Assembly (NCBI RefSeq): GCF_000330505.1
Contig: NW_004440111.1
Span: 10,844 to 62,390 of the forward strand
From: Entamoeba invadens IP1
Lineage: Eukaryota > Evosea > Mastigamoebida > Endamoebidae
DNA: 51,547 bases
Direction of reading: 5' to 3'
The notes beneath the pieces were generated by a model. That model worked only from the letters and a program-made list of their open reading frames with translations, made no database searches and was not told the origin of the DNA. Each line of letters begins with the position of its first letter. Position 1 is the stretch's first letter. Shown piece after piece: positions 27,325 through 37,434 of the stretch. The position numbers and the translations under genes are program-made.

Positions 27325-27999
27325 TCAATTGAGTGTTGTGAACAAGGATGATGTTGTGTAGGGGAGGTGCAAGCCCAAATCTTTCTGCATTTGAAGAGGT
27401 ATAAATCTTCCTCCTATATAATGTTTTCCTTTAAAATCCCTTACGCCGAGTTTTGGATAAGAAAGGGAGACAAGTACTTTTGGAGCGAGTATTCCTTCGC
27501 CTGTATATCCTTTCTCGACGTCCCAACCTGAAGGGATATCTACTGAGACAACGGGTATACTTTCATTATTTATCTTGTCTATAACTTCTTTAAAAATACC
27601 ACGAATAGGAGCTTTAAAGCTAAACCCAAAAATTGCATCTAAGATGACACTTACTTCAGGATGCCACGTAAATTCAGTTTCAACTAAAATCGAGTTTTGT
27701 TCCAATTGTTTTACTAACAAACACAAATGTTCGTCTTTTGAATGTTTGGGGTAGTATACTATAACATTATACCCAAACTGTTGTAAGTATCTTGCAGCGA
27801 CCAGACCATCACCTCCATTGTTTCCTGAACCACAAACTACAAAAACAGTCGGATAGTGTTCAACGGGATATTCAACACTCAAGACTTGCGCACAAGAAAG
27901 ACCGGCAACTTCCATTAACTGACTCAATGAGTAACAGTACTTTCCCATTAAGTCTTTGTCAAGTTGAATAGCCTGGTTTTGTGTTAAATAGTCACACAT
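27325..27999 (-). CDS. NAXE: NAD(P)H-hydrate epimerase (YjeF N-terminal domain family)
   Basis: The 224-residue protein is a complete single-domain member of the family that interconverts the R and S forms of damaged NAD(P)H hydrate, so that the dehydratase can repair it. Diagnostic motifs are MEVAGLSCAQ near the N-terminus, the nucleotide-binding CGSGNNGGDGLVAARYL (about residues 57-73), DAIFGFSFKAPIRG and VSVDIPSGWDVEKG, containing the cation-binding Asp. The partner dehydratase domain, fused in bacteria, is absent, as in most eukaryotes. The start is the first ATG and no targeting peptide is visible, so a cytosolic enzyme is likely. Confidence 0.92.
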   Translation of the reverse strand: MCDYLTQNQAIQLDKDLMGKYCYSLSQLMEVAGLSCAQVLSVEYPVEHYPTVFVVCGSGNNGGDGLVAARYLQQFGYNVIVYYPKHSKDEHLCLLVKQLEQNSILVETEFTWHPEVSVILDAIFGFSFKAPIRGIFKEVIDKINNESIPVVSVDIPSGWDVEKGYTGEGILAPKVLVSLSYPKLGVRDFKGKHYIGGRFIPLQMQKDLGLHLPYTTSSLFTTLN

Positions 28000-28204
28000 G
28001 AATTTTTTTAAGTTCTAAATCTTGTCTATATGTATAGTTAAATTATAGTTAAATTATAGTAATTTTAAAATTATTTTATAATTAAATAATTATTTATAAT
28101 AGAACAAAATGACAACAGGTATTAAATAGTAAACAATAATATAAATAATCAGCGAAGGACAGCTTCCGTTTTTGGATGATGTGGTTCGAACTTTCTTCTA
28201 CAAA

Positions 28205-29493
28205 TCACTTCTTTGTGATGATAGGTGGTGTTGATTTACCTTTGTCTTCTTTTCCGAATTTCATAGATAAATGTCTTGAGTGTTTTTGAGTATGAGGTTG
28301 TAGAGTTGGTGAAGACAAATGTGGTGCCCAGTTTTTAGGGACTGAAGTTGACCTTCGAGCTGCTGACGTATCTAGTATTTGTTCTATATTTCCTGTTTCA
28401 ATTAATTTGCAGACCACCGCCCAGAACTCGTTTTGTTCCTCGACATTTTCAGTGATGAATTGTACGTCTGTTTTCGGCATTAATTTAATATCATCCAAAG
28501 TATTATATCCCATACTAATGACTTGAGTGACTAAATGGTCCAACTTCTTAGGTTTTAACCAATTAGTTAAGACTTCTTTAGGATCGACATATCCGGATGG
28601 CTTCTTAGCGATTTTCTTTTCGACTTCATTTGATTCGAATTGAGCGACAGTTGGGAAGACTTTCTTCATGAGATGGTTGATGCAATTGATCAACTCGTCG
28701 GTGTTACTTGTCTCAAAATCCTTTGTCCCGTCGACCTCGAAAAAGCCGATTTGTGAACTTAACGAATGAAACAACTTCTTGATGGAGGAATTCTTCTCAA
28801 CGTTATTGCCAACAACAACTACAGACGGCGTGTCGATCTTTTTAATCTTCCCTTCTGTTATAAACTCTTTCCCAGCAAACGCTAAGTCGATTAATGGCTC
28901 AACTAATATTAACCCAGCAGCTCCACTCTTCTTTTTACTCACTTTTTGCTTGTAAGCAATATACAATGAAACACCACACCCAGCCCCTTTCCCATAGATC
29001 ACTATGTCTTCCGGCGGAATCTTAAGTGTTTCTGTTAAGTGTTTCCACACTATCTTGATATCCTTTTGTGTAGACGATGTACTGTATTGCGGGTTCTCTT
29101 CACAAAACCCAGGGTACTCCCAACAGATCACTCGCACTTTTAAAACAGCTGATAAGAGTCCAAGCCAGTCTCTGATACTCACCATCGACTCCAAGTAGTC
29201 GTGCGAGTACAGAAGAGTTATTTGATGTTGACTAGTTGTTAATAATATTTTTTACTATAAATATACTATATATATAATAGAAATAGTTATTAATTTAATA
29301 TTAAAGAGATATAGTATATAATATATAATATAATATACTAATATACAAACCAATTGGTAGGTTTGAAACACATCACGGGGATGGTTGTTCCTTCGATGAC
29401 ATAAGTGTTGGGGTGGGTGAGAACAGTGATGTCTTGGAACAAACGAGACCCTTCCTGTAAAGACATTCGACTCGACCGTTTACGCGAAATCAT
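28205..29493 (-). CDS. alpha/beta-hydrolase (ABHD17-like) pseudoenzyme with C-terminal SAM-like domain, two exons
   Basis: Exon 1 (29493-29351) starts MISRKRSSRMSLQEG, and exon 2 (29231-28205) completes a 389-residue product. The hydrolase fold is recognisable: ITLLYSHDYLESM is the strand and oxyanion region, VRVICWEYPGFCEENPQYS the next strand, and DIVIYGKGAGCGVSLYIAY the nucleophile elbow. In active ABHD17-type enzymes the elbow is G-x-S-x-G; here it is G-K-G-A-G, so the nucleophile Ser is replaced by Gly, and HGN is replaced by HDY. Residues of the acid/His pair are also not evident. A segment around LDHLVTQVISMGYNTLDDIKL fits a SAM domain. It is probably a non-catalytic binding protein. 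Confidence 0.75.
29232..29350 (-). other. spliceosomal intron, 119 bp
   Basis: On the minus strand the intron begins GTTTGTATA and ends ACTAG, the Entamoeba consensus. It is much more AT-rich than the exons, and removing it joins the ABHD-like exons in frame (Asn47, Cys48, Gln49). Confidence 0.8.
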
Positions 29494-30051
29494 CACTTGT
29501 GATATGAAGATCTTTCTCTCTCTTTTTCTCTCATTTGAATCCCGATATGTTCGAGTTTCATTGGCTCTTTTTATGTTCTCAAATGGGACTTGTTATTTAT
29601 AGAACTCCAAGTAATTTTCGTCGTTCGGCTATTTAGTATTTTGGTAGTTTGTAAGAAGTTTTATAGCTTTTTTTGTATGAGTGGTATCTCGTGTGGTATT
29701 ACTGGAGTAATTATTACTCTCAATTATCCAGTGCTTCTGAACTATAAAGTATCTATTATTTATCTATTTTTGTTACAACTAGATTGCTTTAGTTTTCTTT
29801 TTATTATTTTTATCGTCATCCATTAGTTTGGTTTTTTATATTATAATTATATTTAACGAAATGCCATTTCAGAGTGAAGGTGTATTCTATTGTATCAAAA
29901 CGAAAAATAAAATAATACACAATACTATAAAAACTATATTATAATAGTACTTAGTCTAAACCCTTTATTGACTGAACAATTATTAATCAATAAAACCATA
30001 TTTTATTTAAAATTTATAGTTATTACAACAGTTCAACCAAAATTCTCAAAG
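29494..30051. other. intergenic, no gene seen
   Basis: Divergent spacer upstream of the ABHD-like gene and of the exosome-like stub. Open frames here are short and AT-driven. Confidence 0.55.
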
Positions 30052-30126
30052 ATGAGTCAGAATAAAAGAATTGATGGACGAGAAAGTGGTCTTCACACTC
30101 TCAACAGCTCACGTGGTGTAGTTTCA
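30052..30126 (+). pseudogene. possible 5' stub of an exosome RNase PH-like gene (RRP46/RRP41 type)
   Basis: After an Inr-like leader (AAAATTCTCAAAG) an ATG opens MSQNKRIDGRESGLHTLNSS and then RGVVS. This resembles the N-terminus of exosome RNase PH subunits (R-x-DGR...LRPLSSERGVLSRADGSA). The similarity stops after VVS, just before the UPF3 stop codon on the other strand, and no continuation (DGSA, QGDT) is found downstream. Either it is a truncated gene or the match is chance in 25 residues. Confidence 0.35.
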
Positions 30127-30134
30127 GTGTTGTT

Positions 30135-30596
30135 TTATTTTTTGAGTGTTTCTAAAAATTTGATGTATTCTGGATCGTCTTGTAAAGTGTTGTTTAAAGT
30201 GTCTTCCTTGTCTTGTGTTGATATTCGCTGATTCACACAGAACTCAATTGATATTTTCTTCTCTTGTCCTCCTGGTAAGAAACACACGTGGTTTGAATAC
30301 TTCGAATTAAATTTGTTGAGTGCGTCGTCCGAAGTGAAGTGGACGATAGCTGAGCAAAACAAATTATCTCTATTCGTTTAGTATTTTTTACTATTAAATT
30401 TTAATGTTTAATAACGTTGTTTGTAAATCGATTTATTTGTGAGGAATGAGTGAATAACGAACTGTGGCGCTATAAAGTCGTAGTAATCAATTTGGTCCTG
30501 AAAACCTTCGACCATGTCATCAGCAATTTCTTTACCGTTACTCGTTGGAATGTTTTTGATTATGATCTTTCGTTTGTTGGATGTTGCCTCGGCCAT
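30135..30596 (-). CDS. UPF3: minimal UPF3 (nonsense-mediated decay factor), probably two exons
   Basis: Exon 1 begins at 30596 and encodes KRKIIIKNIPTSNGKEIADD and DYYDFIAPQFVIHSF, like the first half of the UPF3 RRM-like domain (KVVIRRLPP...YFVPGD). Exon 2 encodes FCSAIVHFTSDDALNKFNSK, HVCFLPGG and a terminal DPEYIKFLETLKK, which closely matches the UPF3 motif EDPEYLEFLESL. Between them the frame is broken by AT-rich sequence. A 48-bp intron from 30415 (GTTATT) to 30368 (TAGAG) restores the frame and gives 137 residues, but its donor is not the usual GTTTGT, so the junction is uncertain. UPF3 links exon-junction or ribosome signals to UPF2 in mRNA decay. The usual C-terminal exon-junction-binding region is missing. 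Confidence 0.65.
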
Positions 30597-31453
30597 TAAT
30601 AGTTTTTAAGTTCTTTATAAAAACTACAAATTAAATATTTAAAAATTTCAAAGTTCATCGTGTTTTATCGCATCATCATTTTGTTTTCAAATATTAAGGG
30701 TTTTAACATTTCATTGCGATAAAAACAATTTTGAAAAGTCAATAATATAAAGAAAATTACAGCCAAATGATATATTTACAATAAAAAACTCATGTTTTAA
30801 CATAAATGTATTTATGCTATCTGTACTTTAACCTCACGAAGTGAAAACTGGATAAATAATATCCTTGTTTTTTTACTTAAAATAATTCACTTTTTTTATT
30901 TAGTATTTAAATTTAAAAAAATTTAATTAAGAAGAGTGTGTCACAAACCAATTTGAATAATGAAGAATTGATAAATTCCAAAAAAAATCTCGTAACAGCA
31001 AGTGTTGACCATTTTAAACATATGGTAAGTGTGGAAACATGGCTCTGTAACGACTATTAAGTTACGCTAAAACTAATTGATTTTGTGTTTTGAATTTGTT
31101 TTTTATTATTTTAAAAATAAAATATGATCTAGATAAAACATTTACAGTTTTCACCTCCCACAAAAAAGTTGATTCAGTTGACTTGCTAAGGTTATTCTAC
31201 AATTCCTCAACAATATAAAAAACAACAGCGTAAATTAAATGGTTAAAATATGCCCTCAATATTAGGGCAAATTAGGTAAAATGCCAAATTTTGGTATTAT
31301 TAAAATATAGAATAAATTGTTAATAAAATAGTATTGAATTTGTTTGTATCAAATTATTAAATTGTACCATAAAATGTAGTAAAACAACGAAACACAATAG
31401 TACAAGACAATAAATCAATAATATGAAAATACAATTTTGAAATTTGTGAAGTT
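30597..31453. other. intergenic, AT-rich
   Basis: No gene. A perfect 10-bp inverted repeat (TTTTATCGCA at 30663-30672 against 30715-30724) surrounds a 42-base loop and could be a tiny MITE or hairpin. No target duplication is clear. Confidence 0.5.
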
Positions 31454-31738
31454 TTAGAAGGTAAATTTAAGAGACGCCGGTTTTGGGCTTTGACACCTAT
31501 CGACCTGTGGAGCTGGTGATTCCATTTCTTCTGGGATTGGGGTGTTGTTTTTGTCGAGTTGCACGAGTTGGTGTAGAGGTGGTGTGTGTAAAATGATTGA
31601 GTGAATCTCATCATCTACAAATTCGTCTCTTTCATCAAAGAAGTCTTCTTCGACTCTTGTTGATAATGATCTTTCTGGTCCATCATCATTTAATACATAA
31701 AGTGGTACAACTGAATATGAGTGGGTATGATGTGACAT
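31454..31738 (-). CDS. small hypothetical protein, 94 aa
   Basis: The ATG frame codes for an acidic, probably disordered product (HTHSYSVVPLYVLNDDG, then VEEDFFDERDEFVDDEI) with a Pro/Ser-rich end. Codon content differs from the AT-rich flanks, which supports a real exon. The bases just before the ATG read CATAG, so this could be a second exon of a gene whose first exon lies at about 31985 (MEEEDSDRNIFRHKRY), but no consensus donor was found. Function unknown. Confidence 0.45.
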   Translation of the reverse strand: MSHHTHSYSVVPLYVLNDDGPERSLSTRVEEDFFDERDEFVDDEIHSIILHTPPLHQLVQLDKNNTPIPEEMESPAPQVDRCQSPKPASLKFTF

Positions 31739-33265
31739 CTATGGTTTGTGAATATACAGACGTATTCTTAAAGAACCCTTTTGTAAAGTATTAGAAAATT
31801 AAAAAATGGTTAAAATAAGTTAAATGATTCATCGAAAGTCTTCGAGGCTTTTTTGACAATACAGTTTTCGAATAATTACAATTAGCTATATTTTTTAATT
31901 TAAATATTAGTAGATTTACTAGTGACATGTATTCGCAATACCTTTTATGTCTAAATATGTTACGATCCGAATCTTCCTCTTCCATTAGTTTCGTTGTTTT
32001 TTATACATTCTTCTTTCCGCAATTTGACGGGTTCTTGAAATAGTTTTCGGTTCAAACTTTGTTGTAGTGTCTTGAAGAAAATTTAACTCTCCTAATAGTA
32101 AAAAAATTATTATAATATTTTGGATTTAATATTATTATTAGAAAACATTAATATATTTGTTATTGTATTATAATTTTTTTTTTGATAATAATATGGTAAT
32201 AGAATAATTAAATTGCCCACATTTGTTTTCAATGCAAAATTTTCGTCAAAGTAATTATTGTGGCTTTTACACATTTCAAAAAAATCTTTCACAAATTATT
32301 TCTTTGGTTTGTTTCCCGATATTTGGTATTTCTTTTAGTAAATTTGACATAATATGTCCAAATAATTATTTCCGTGTTAATAAAAAATTTTAATTATTTT
32401 TGTATCAACTTTTTTTTATGTTTTTATGTTTATATTTTTTATTTAAATCTACAATTATAAATAATTATTTTCAAATAAATTAAATAAGTGGTTGTTTAAA
32501 ATAAAAAATTATATTTTACTAATAAAATATAATAATGCTAATGCGTCTTGGAAATGTTGATTTGAATTTTGACTAAAATGAGCCATAAAAATATTTAAAT
32601 CATTGGGTGTTGTTGGAAAAACAAAATAAATAACATTTTTTTACAAACTTGAATGGTACCCTTGTAATTGAATATTATTTCCAAAAATCATGTAAAACAA
32701 AAAACAATAAAAACAATTCTTTTACTTTTTAATAGCATTTTTCAATAATAATTTTTTTTATAACAATCACTCGTTCGAAACCTTTCATTTACCATTAAAA
32801 AACTATATTATTGGTTTTATTAATGATAATAATTTGTTACAAAACAATAAAGAAACTGAATTTAATTCCAAAATCATAATAAAACTAATAAGTATCCACG
32901 TTTTAATTTTATCTATTAATTTATTTAACAATTGTTCTCAAGTGTAATTTTGTCTGAAACAAAGTATCGAAAAAACCACCCAAATTGACTTTATTAAAAC
33001 TGTTTATAAAAGCCTTTAAACACCATAAAAAACGGGAAAACATTGAAAAAATAATACACTTAATTTGTCAATTAGAGACTCTTTACTTTATTAAATATTA
33101 TTATTGTTAACTAAAAACGCTTTTTTGACTAGAATCAAAAAATAGTAAAATAAACTATTTTCAGTCAAAATTTCTTAATAATTTAATTACTAATTTCAAA
33201 ATGTTTATAAAATATTTCTTCAAACCAATTTAACAATACAAGAAACTATAAAACATCATAAGGAA
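31739..33265. other. intergenic, very AT-rich, no confident gene
   Basis: About 1.5 kb of A/T runs. A 64-codon minus-strand frame at 31791-31985 starts plausibly (MEEEDSDRNIF) but quickly degenerates to AT-type codons, so it is at most a first exon. Confidence 0.5.
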
Positions 33266-33811
33266 ATGTGGACAGGATTGCTTGTCATATTTATTGTTAC
33301 ACAAACAAAAGGTCAAACATTATTAACTCCAGAGACCTATATAAAAGTATCACAGAAATACAATCAAACACTCTCATTTGTGATTGACCCATCACTTTTA
33401 CTTCCAAACTCAAAATACGAAATTAAGACGCACTCGTTAGGCTCCGAACCAAACCTTTTTGGAGTCTCACTCTATCAAGAAAAGCATTACACGACAAATC
33501 AAACATTCTTGGACGAGTCTAACATCCACTTCTCTACAAACGAAAATGGCTGCGTTAAAGGAGTTGACATGGACCACTGCGAAAAATTCAATTGCTTTGT
33601 CGCGCTCCTTTATATGGGTAGAACCGCTCAGGCAGATGTCTTGAATAAACCTATCTCGTACTTCATCTCACTTAAAAGAGGAAAATTGGGTCTTCCTGGA
33701 GACGTCCCGGCACTCATTGTGTTGGGAATCTTCTGCCTTTTGATTGCAGGGGCTCTGACACTTCTAATAAAACGATTCTTCGAAGGAAAAGACTCCACAA
33801 AAACAGAGTGA
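33266..33811 (+). CDS. type I membrane protein of unknown function, 181 aa
   Basis: The protein has a signal peptide (MWTGLLVIFIVTQTKGQ) and an ectodomain of about 125 residues with N-glycosylation sequons (NQT at two sites) and two or three Cys (GCVKGVDMDHCEKFNCF). One membrane helix follows (about residues 147-170, ALIVLGIFCLLIAGALTLLI), then a short basic tail (KRFFEGKDSTKTE). No known domain is recognised. The tandem Cys and short tail would suit an endomembrane or surface protein. The lone ATG before the signal peptide is the only sensible start. Confidence 0.7.
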   Translation: MWTGLLVIFIVTQTKGQTLLTPETYIKVSQKYNQTLSFVIDPSLLLPNSKYEIKTHSLGSEPNLFGVSLYQEKHYTTNQTFLDESNIHFSTNENGCVKGVDMDHCEKFNCFVALLYMGRTAQADVLNKPISYFISLKRGKLGLPGDVPALIVLGIFCLLIAGALTLLIKRFFEGKDSTKTE

Positions 33812-34155
33812 GATGTCTTTCATTCCGCCAACTCGATCTTTTTTACTCACGACTCAGAAAAATTCAAATTTCAAATTTTCGTTTTTTGTTCACCCGGTTT
33901 TCTTTACAAATCATTTACTATATGTATATAATAATGTTATTATAAAAATAGTTCACAATCACCATTCCAATTTAGAAAAACAGTTGGTTTTACCAAAAGT
34001 GCGATTGAACGAAAAAAAAGAGAGAAAATGAGAGGAGTAGATGATGAGAAGAAACATTTTTGAGATTGTCATTTGTGGAATAAAGCAAAAAATAAAGAAA
34101 GAAATAAACCGAAATTGAAAAGCAAGAAGAGTTAGCCAAGTGAACTGCAAAAGTA
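33812..34155. other. intergenic; leader of the RhoGEF gene
   Basis: No gene. The final part is purine-rich and carries a GAAC-type motif (GTGAACTGC, TGAACT at 34141-34146) ten bases before the ATG of the next gene. Confidence 0.55.
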
Positions 34156-37100
34156 ATGAGTTCGTTCCCCGACGAGATCAAAGAGTGTGTCAATTGGGTG
34201 AATGGACAACTTCCCGATGAAGAACCCATAACGGACGTTTTAACTGGGCTTTCCGATGGGACGAAATTGATACGAATAGTTGCGAAGTTGAGTGGGAAAA
34301 AAGCACTCAGATATTCATTAACAGCAAACACCCCTTTTCAAAAGCAACAGAACATGGCGGTGTTATTAAAGATGACTGAGATGGCATATGGAACGAATGT
34401 GTCCTATGACGCCGGGGACTTAGCAAGAGGGAATGAAGGGCAATTACTTTCACTTGCGTTTTATATTGGACAAAAGAGTGGGACGCGTGTTCCGAAGAGG
34501 AAAACCCTGACCAAAGCGACATCAATTGGCCTCAAAAATGTGCAACCGAACGCCAACGAGCAAGTGAGTAAAAATTCACCACTGCGACAAACATCAGACG
34601 TTGCGTTGAATCACACGGAAAAGACACAAAACAAAAACAACACAAATGGAGATGAAACTGACAAAATGGAAAGGTCCCCACGATCACCAAGAAAAGTGGT
34701 GATCGACGTGGTACCCGCTTTACCAGAGAAAAGGTACCATAACATTAGTTCAAGTAAAACTGTAGTACAAACACGAGACATAAAAGAGACTACAGACTCA
34801 ACGGACGATGGCTTGGATATCCCAGTCGATGTCATTGAAACCACTTTGACTTCACAGGGCGTCAAAGAGAAGTCTCAAACTGATTTGGAGGAAGAAAGTC
34901 CAATCAAAAGCGACATGACGGAAAGCACCGAAAATAATGAGGAGGGAAGTGCACATTATTCACTCTATGATGAGATAGAAGTATTGGGGAAATATGACAC
35001 CTTTATGGAGACGAATAAGTGCACGACACCGACAGTGTCTGAATCGTCGTACGTCCAACCAATTGTCGACACGAGTTCGATGTGTACTGTAAGTACTGGT
35101 GTTGTTGAAAGTGAAGCTTTACATCAAGAGACACCACCGTCACAATTGGAAGATGTCCCACCACCGACCCCGACACTCCCACAACGCCCAAAAAGGATGT
35201 TGGAATCCTCGATGAATAAATTGTGTCAATCATCACCGAGTGCTGGATGTAAATCGAGCAGAGAAGCAAGTTTGAGTAGCGGGACTTCTCGAATGAGTTT
35301 TATGAGTGAATCTGGCTCCGGGGCGAAACGCGACAAAATTGGGAAATCGCCGAGAGACACAATCTCACAAATGCCAGAGATGTCATATGACCAAAAGACG
35401 TATCTAGAGGAGGATGTCGATATAATAAATAAGTACTGCAGGGGGTATCTTGGGAGACTGAAGGCAAAGCCAACGATGAAGATGTTGAGCCAACGGCGGA
35501 ATGTTGTCCTTGAAATATTGAATACCGAAAGGATTTATGTTAGTCGACTGAAACAGTTTTTGGAATTTTATTTGGCAAAAGCATTACAAATCTTCCCTGG
35601 CGATTCGATATTGAAGAAATGCGAAGAAAACCTACGCGTCATTGTGGGGTACAACGGCAATTTATTAAAAGAGTTGGAACAGCTCCAGACGGAAGGGAAA
35701 ATCTATGGGGAGGGCATAGGAAAGTCGTTTGAGAAGTTATCACACTTCTTAAAGACATACTGCAGCTATATCAACAGCACTGACGCGATTAATGAACACG
35801 AAGAGAAGCTCAGAAGGACGAAGAAGGAGTTTGAAAGTCAAATGAAGCAGACGCAATTGGAGAACAAGTTGGAGACGTTCAACTCGTATGTCATATTGCC
35901 CGTTCAGCGTATTCCAAGGTATCGACTGTTACTCACCGAGTTATTAAAAACGATGACTCCACAACACGGAGAGTATATTGCACTGGACAAGTCATTACAA
36001 CAAATTATCGAAGTTGGGAGCGCGGTGAATGAAACCAAGAGGACGATGGAACAGAAGAACATCGTCTCGCTTGTGTTTTCGAAGTTCAAGTATCCCACGG
36101 GGATGCAACAGATCCAACCAGATGCGGCATGCAGTTTTGTGCGGATTGGGAATATGGAGTTACTCGATCGGGAGAAAGGGAAGCTGAAGAGCGTCACTTT
36201 ATTGTTATTTAGTAACAACGTTGTAATCACAAAAGTGCCAACGACAGGAACTTTACATAAAGGGAAATTGAAAGCAGACTCGATCGAGACGATTGTGGAG
36301 AGTAAGAAGTCGCTTACTGTTGAGTATGTGATACCCATTGGTTCATTTTGCGTGTTAGACAGTGCCGACTTTATGCTGGGGTCTGGGGGGTTAAGCGAGC
36401 GAGCGCCAAGTTTCAAAATTGTCACCAAAGACTTGTTAACGTTCCAATTTTGTACGCTTACGGAGAGCGAAAAGAACTCGTGGCTTGTTGATTTGGATTC
36501 CCAAGTTGCGTTGGTACAAGAAAGAGCCTTAATAGGGATCAGAGAGTCGAATAAGAATATCATCGAATCGTTGTATGATGCGTACAGGTCACAATGGTCA
36601 GAAAACACGATTAAAATGCCGTGGTGGCACTCGGATTTGATGGGGGAGGAGTGCATGATCTTTGCGAATGGATATGTAGCGACGTTTGGGAACGCGCACG
36701 ACGCTTTTGCGAGACAGAACATCAGAAACTACTTTGTGACAAAATACACGTCGGTTGCGTTTAGTGGACAGAAGACGATTACGCTTGTCAATTTTGCGAG
36801 GAAAGAAAAGCCACGTGTTGTATTAGAACTGAACACAACGGCAGAAGCGTTGATGTGGGTATTTTTGTTGCGACAGAGCTTTATCGGGTTTTATGATCCA
36901 AATGAAATCAATATGGCCCTCTTCTCGTGCGCAGAGAATGACTTGCCAGCACTTCCACCCGAGGAAGTTGTCTTTGCAATAACAGAAAATGCAAAGAACA
37001 GAACGTGTGCGGATTGTGGGGACACCGCTGTGAAGTACGTCGATATGACTTTTGGGTGTTTCGTATGTAGTGACTGTGGGAGAATACATCGATACTTTAC

Positions 37101-37434
37101 GAACAAACCACAAGTCTGTGCGCCTAAAATACTTGGAGACAAAAGTCTGGTGGACTTAAGACTGTTAATACAGAAGGGAAATGACTTTTTGAACGAAGAG
37201 TTGGTGGTCGGACAAGGCCTCCCAACGAACCCGGCAGAGTATGACGGGGATTTGAACCAGTATTTGTGGAAAAAGTATAAACAAGAGGGGGAAGCGCCAA
37301 AGTCCATCATTCGAGAAGTTGGGAAGAAAACAGGGACACTAAGGAGAGACGAGGTGAATAAAATCAGAGCGAAAAGAGGAATGGAAAGAAGAAGCACTTT
37401 TTCTGTTATTGAAGAAGATAAGAAAAAAAAGTAG
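34156..37434 (+). CDS. CH-DH-PH-PH-ArfGAP protein (Rho guanine nucleotide exchange factor with Arf-GAP finger)
   Basis: The 1,092-residue protein starts with a calponin-homology domain (about 5-110; ECVNWVNGQL, GLSDGTKLIRIVAKL). A long disordered Ser/Thr/Pro region (110-400) follows, then an IQ-like motif (DIINKYCRGYLGRLKAK, about 420-437) and a DH/RhoGEF domain (about 443-640) with the signature YVILPVQRIPRYRLLLTELL. A PH domain comes next (about 650-785), a second PH (about 815-905) and a C-terminal Arf-GAP-type zinc finger (CADCGDTAVKYVDMTFGCF, VCSDCGRIHRYF, about 950-980), retaining the Arg after His. It would activate Rac/Rho-type GTPases and may act on Arf, linking actin and membrane traffic. 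The finger lacks the usual Trp and GxHxS features, so GAP activity is doubtful. Confidence 0.9.
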   Translation: MSSFPDEIKECVNWVNGQLPDEEPITDVLTGLSDGTKLIRIVAKLSGKKALRYSLTANTPFQKQQNMAVLLKMTEMAYGTNVSYDAGDLARGNEGQLLSLAFYIGQKSGTRVPKRKTLTKATSIGLKNVQPNANEQVSKNSPLRQTSDVALNHTEKTQNKNNTNGDETDKMERSPRSPRKVVIDVVPALPEKRYHNISSSKTVVQTRDIKETTDSTDDGLDIPVDVIETTLTSQGVKEKSQTDLEEESPIKSDMTESTENNEEGSAHYSLYDEIEVLGKYDTFMETNKCTTPTVSESSYVQPIVDTSSMCTVSTGVVESEALHQETPPSQLEDVPPPTPTLPQRPKRMLESSMNKLCQSSPSAGCKSSREASLSSGTSRMSFMSESGSGAKRDKIGKSPRDTISQMPEMSYDQKTYLEEDVDIINKYCRGYLGRLKAKPTMKMLSQRRNVVLEILNTERIYVSRLKQFLEFYLAKALQIFPGDSILKKCEENLRVIVGYNGNLLKELEQLQTEGKIYGEGIGKSFEKLSHFLKTYCSYINSTDAINEHEEKLRRTKKEFESQMKQTQLENKLETFNSYVILPVQRIPRYRLLLTELLKTMTPQHGEYIALDKSLQQIIEVGSAVNETKRTMEQKNIVSLVFSKFKYPTGMQQIQPDAACSFVRIGNMELLDREKGKLKSVTLLLFSNNVVITKVPTTGTLHKGKLKADSIETIVESKKSLTVEYVIPIGSFCVLDSADFMLGSGGLSERAPSFKIVTKDLLTFQFCTLTESEKNSWLVDLDSQVALVQERALIGIRESNKNIIESLYDAYRSQWSENTIKMPWWHSDLMGEECMIFANGYVATFGNAHDAFARQNIRNYFVTKYTSVAFSGQKTITLVNFARKEKPRVVLELNTTAEALMWVFLLRQSFIGFYDPNEINMALFSCAENDLPALPPEEVVFAITENAKNRTCADCGDTAVKYVDMTFGCFVCSDCGRIHRYFTNKPQVCAPKILGDKSLVDLRLLIQKGNDFLNEELVVGQGLPTNPAEYDGDLNQYLWKKYKQEGEAPKSIIREVGKKTGTLRRDEVNKIRAKRGMERRSTFSVIEEDKKKK

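Noticed and set aside
31791..31985. 64-codon minus-strand frame starting MEEEDSDRN
   Set aside because: Only the first 22 codons look coding; no consensus donor found to join it to 31738, so not called as a gene.
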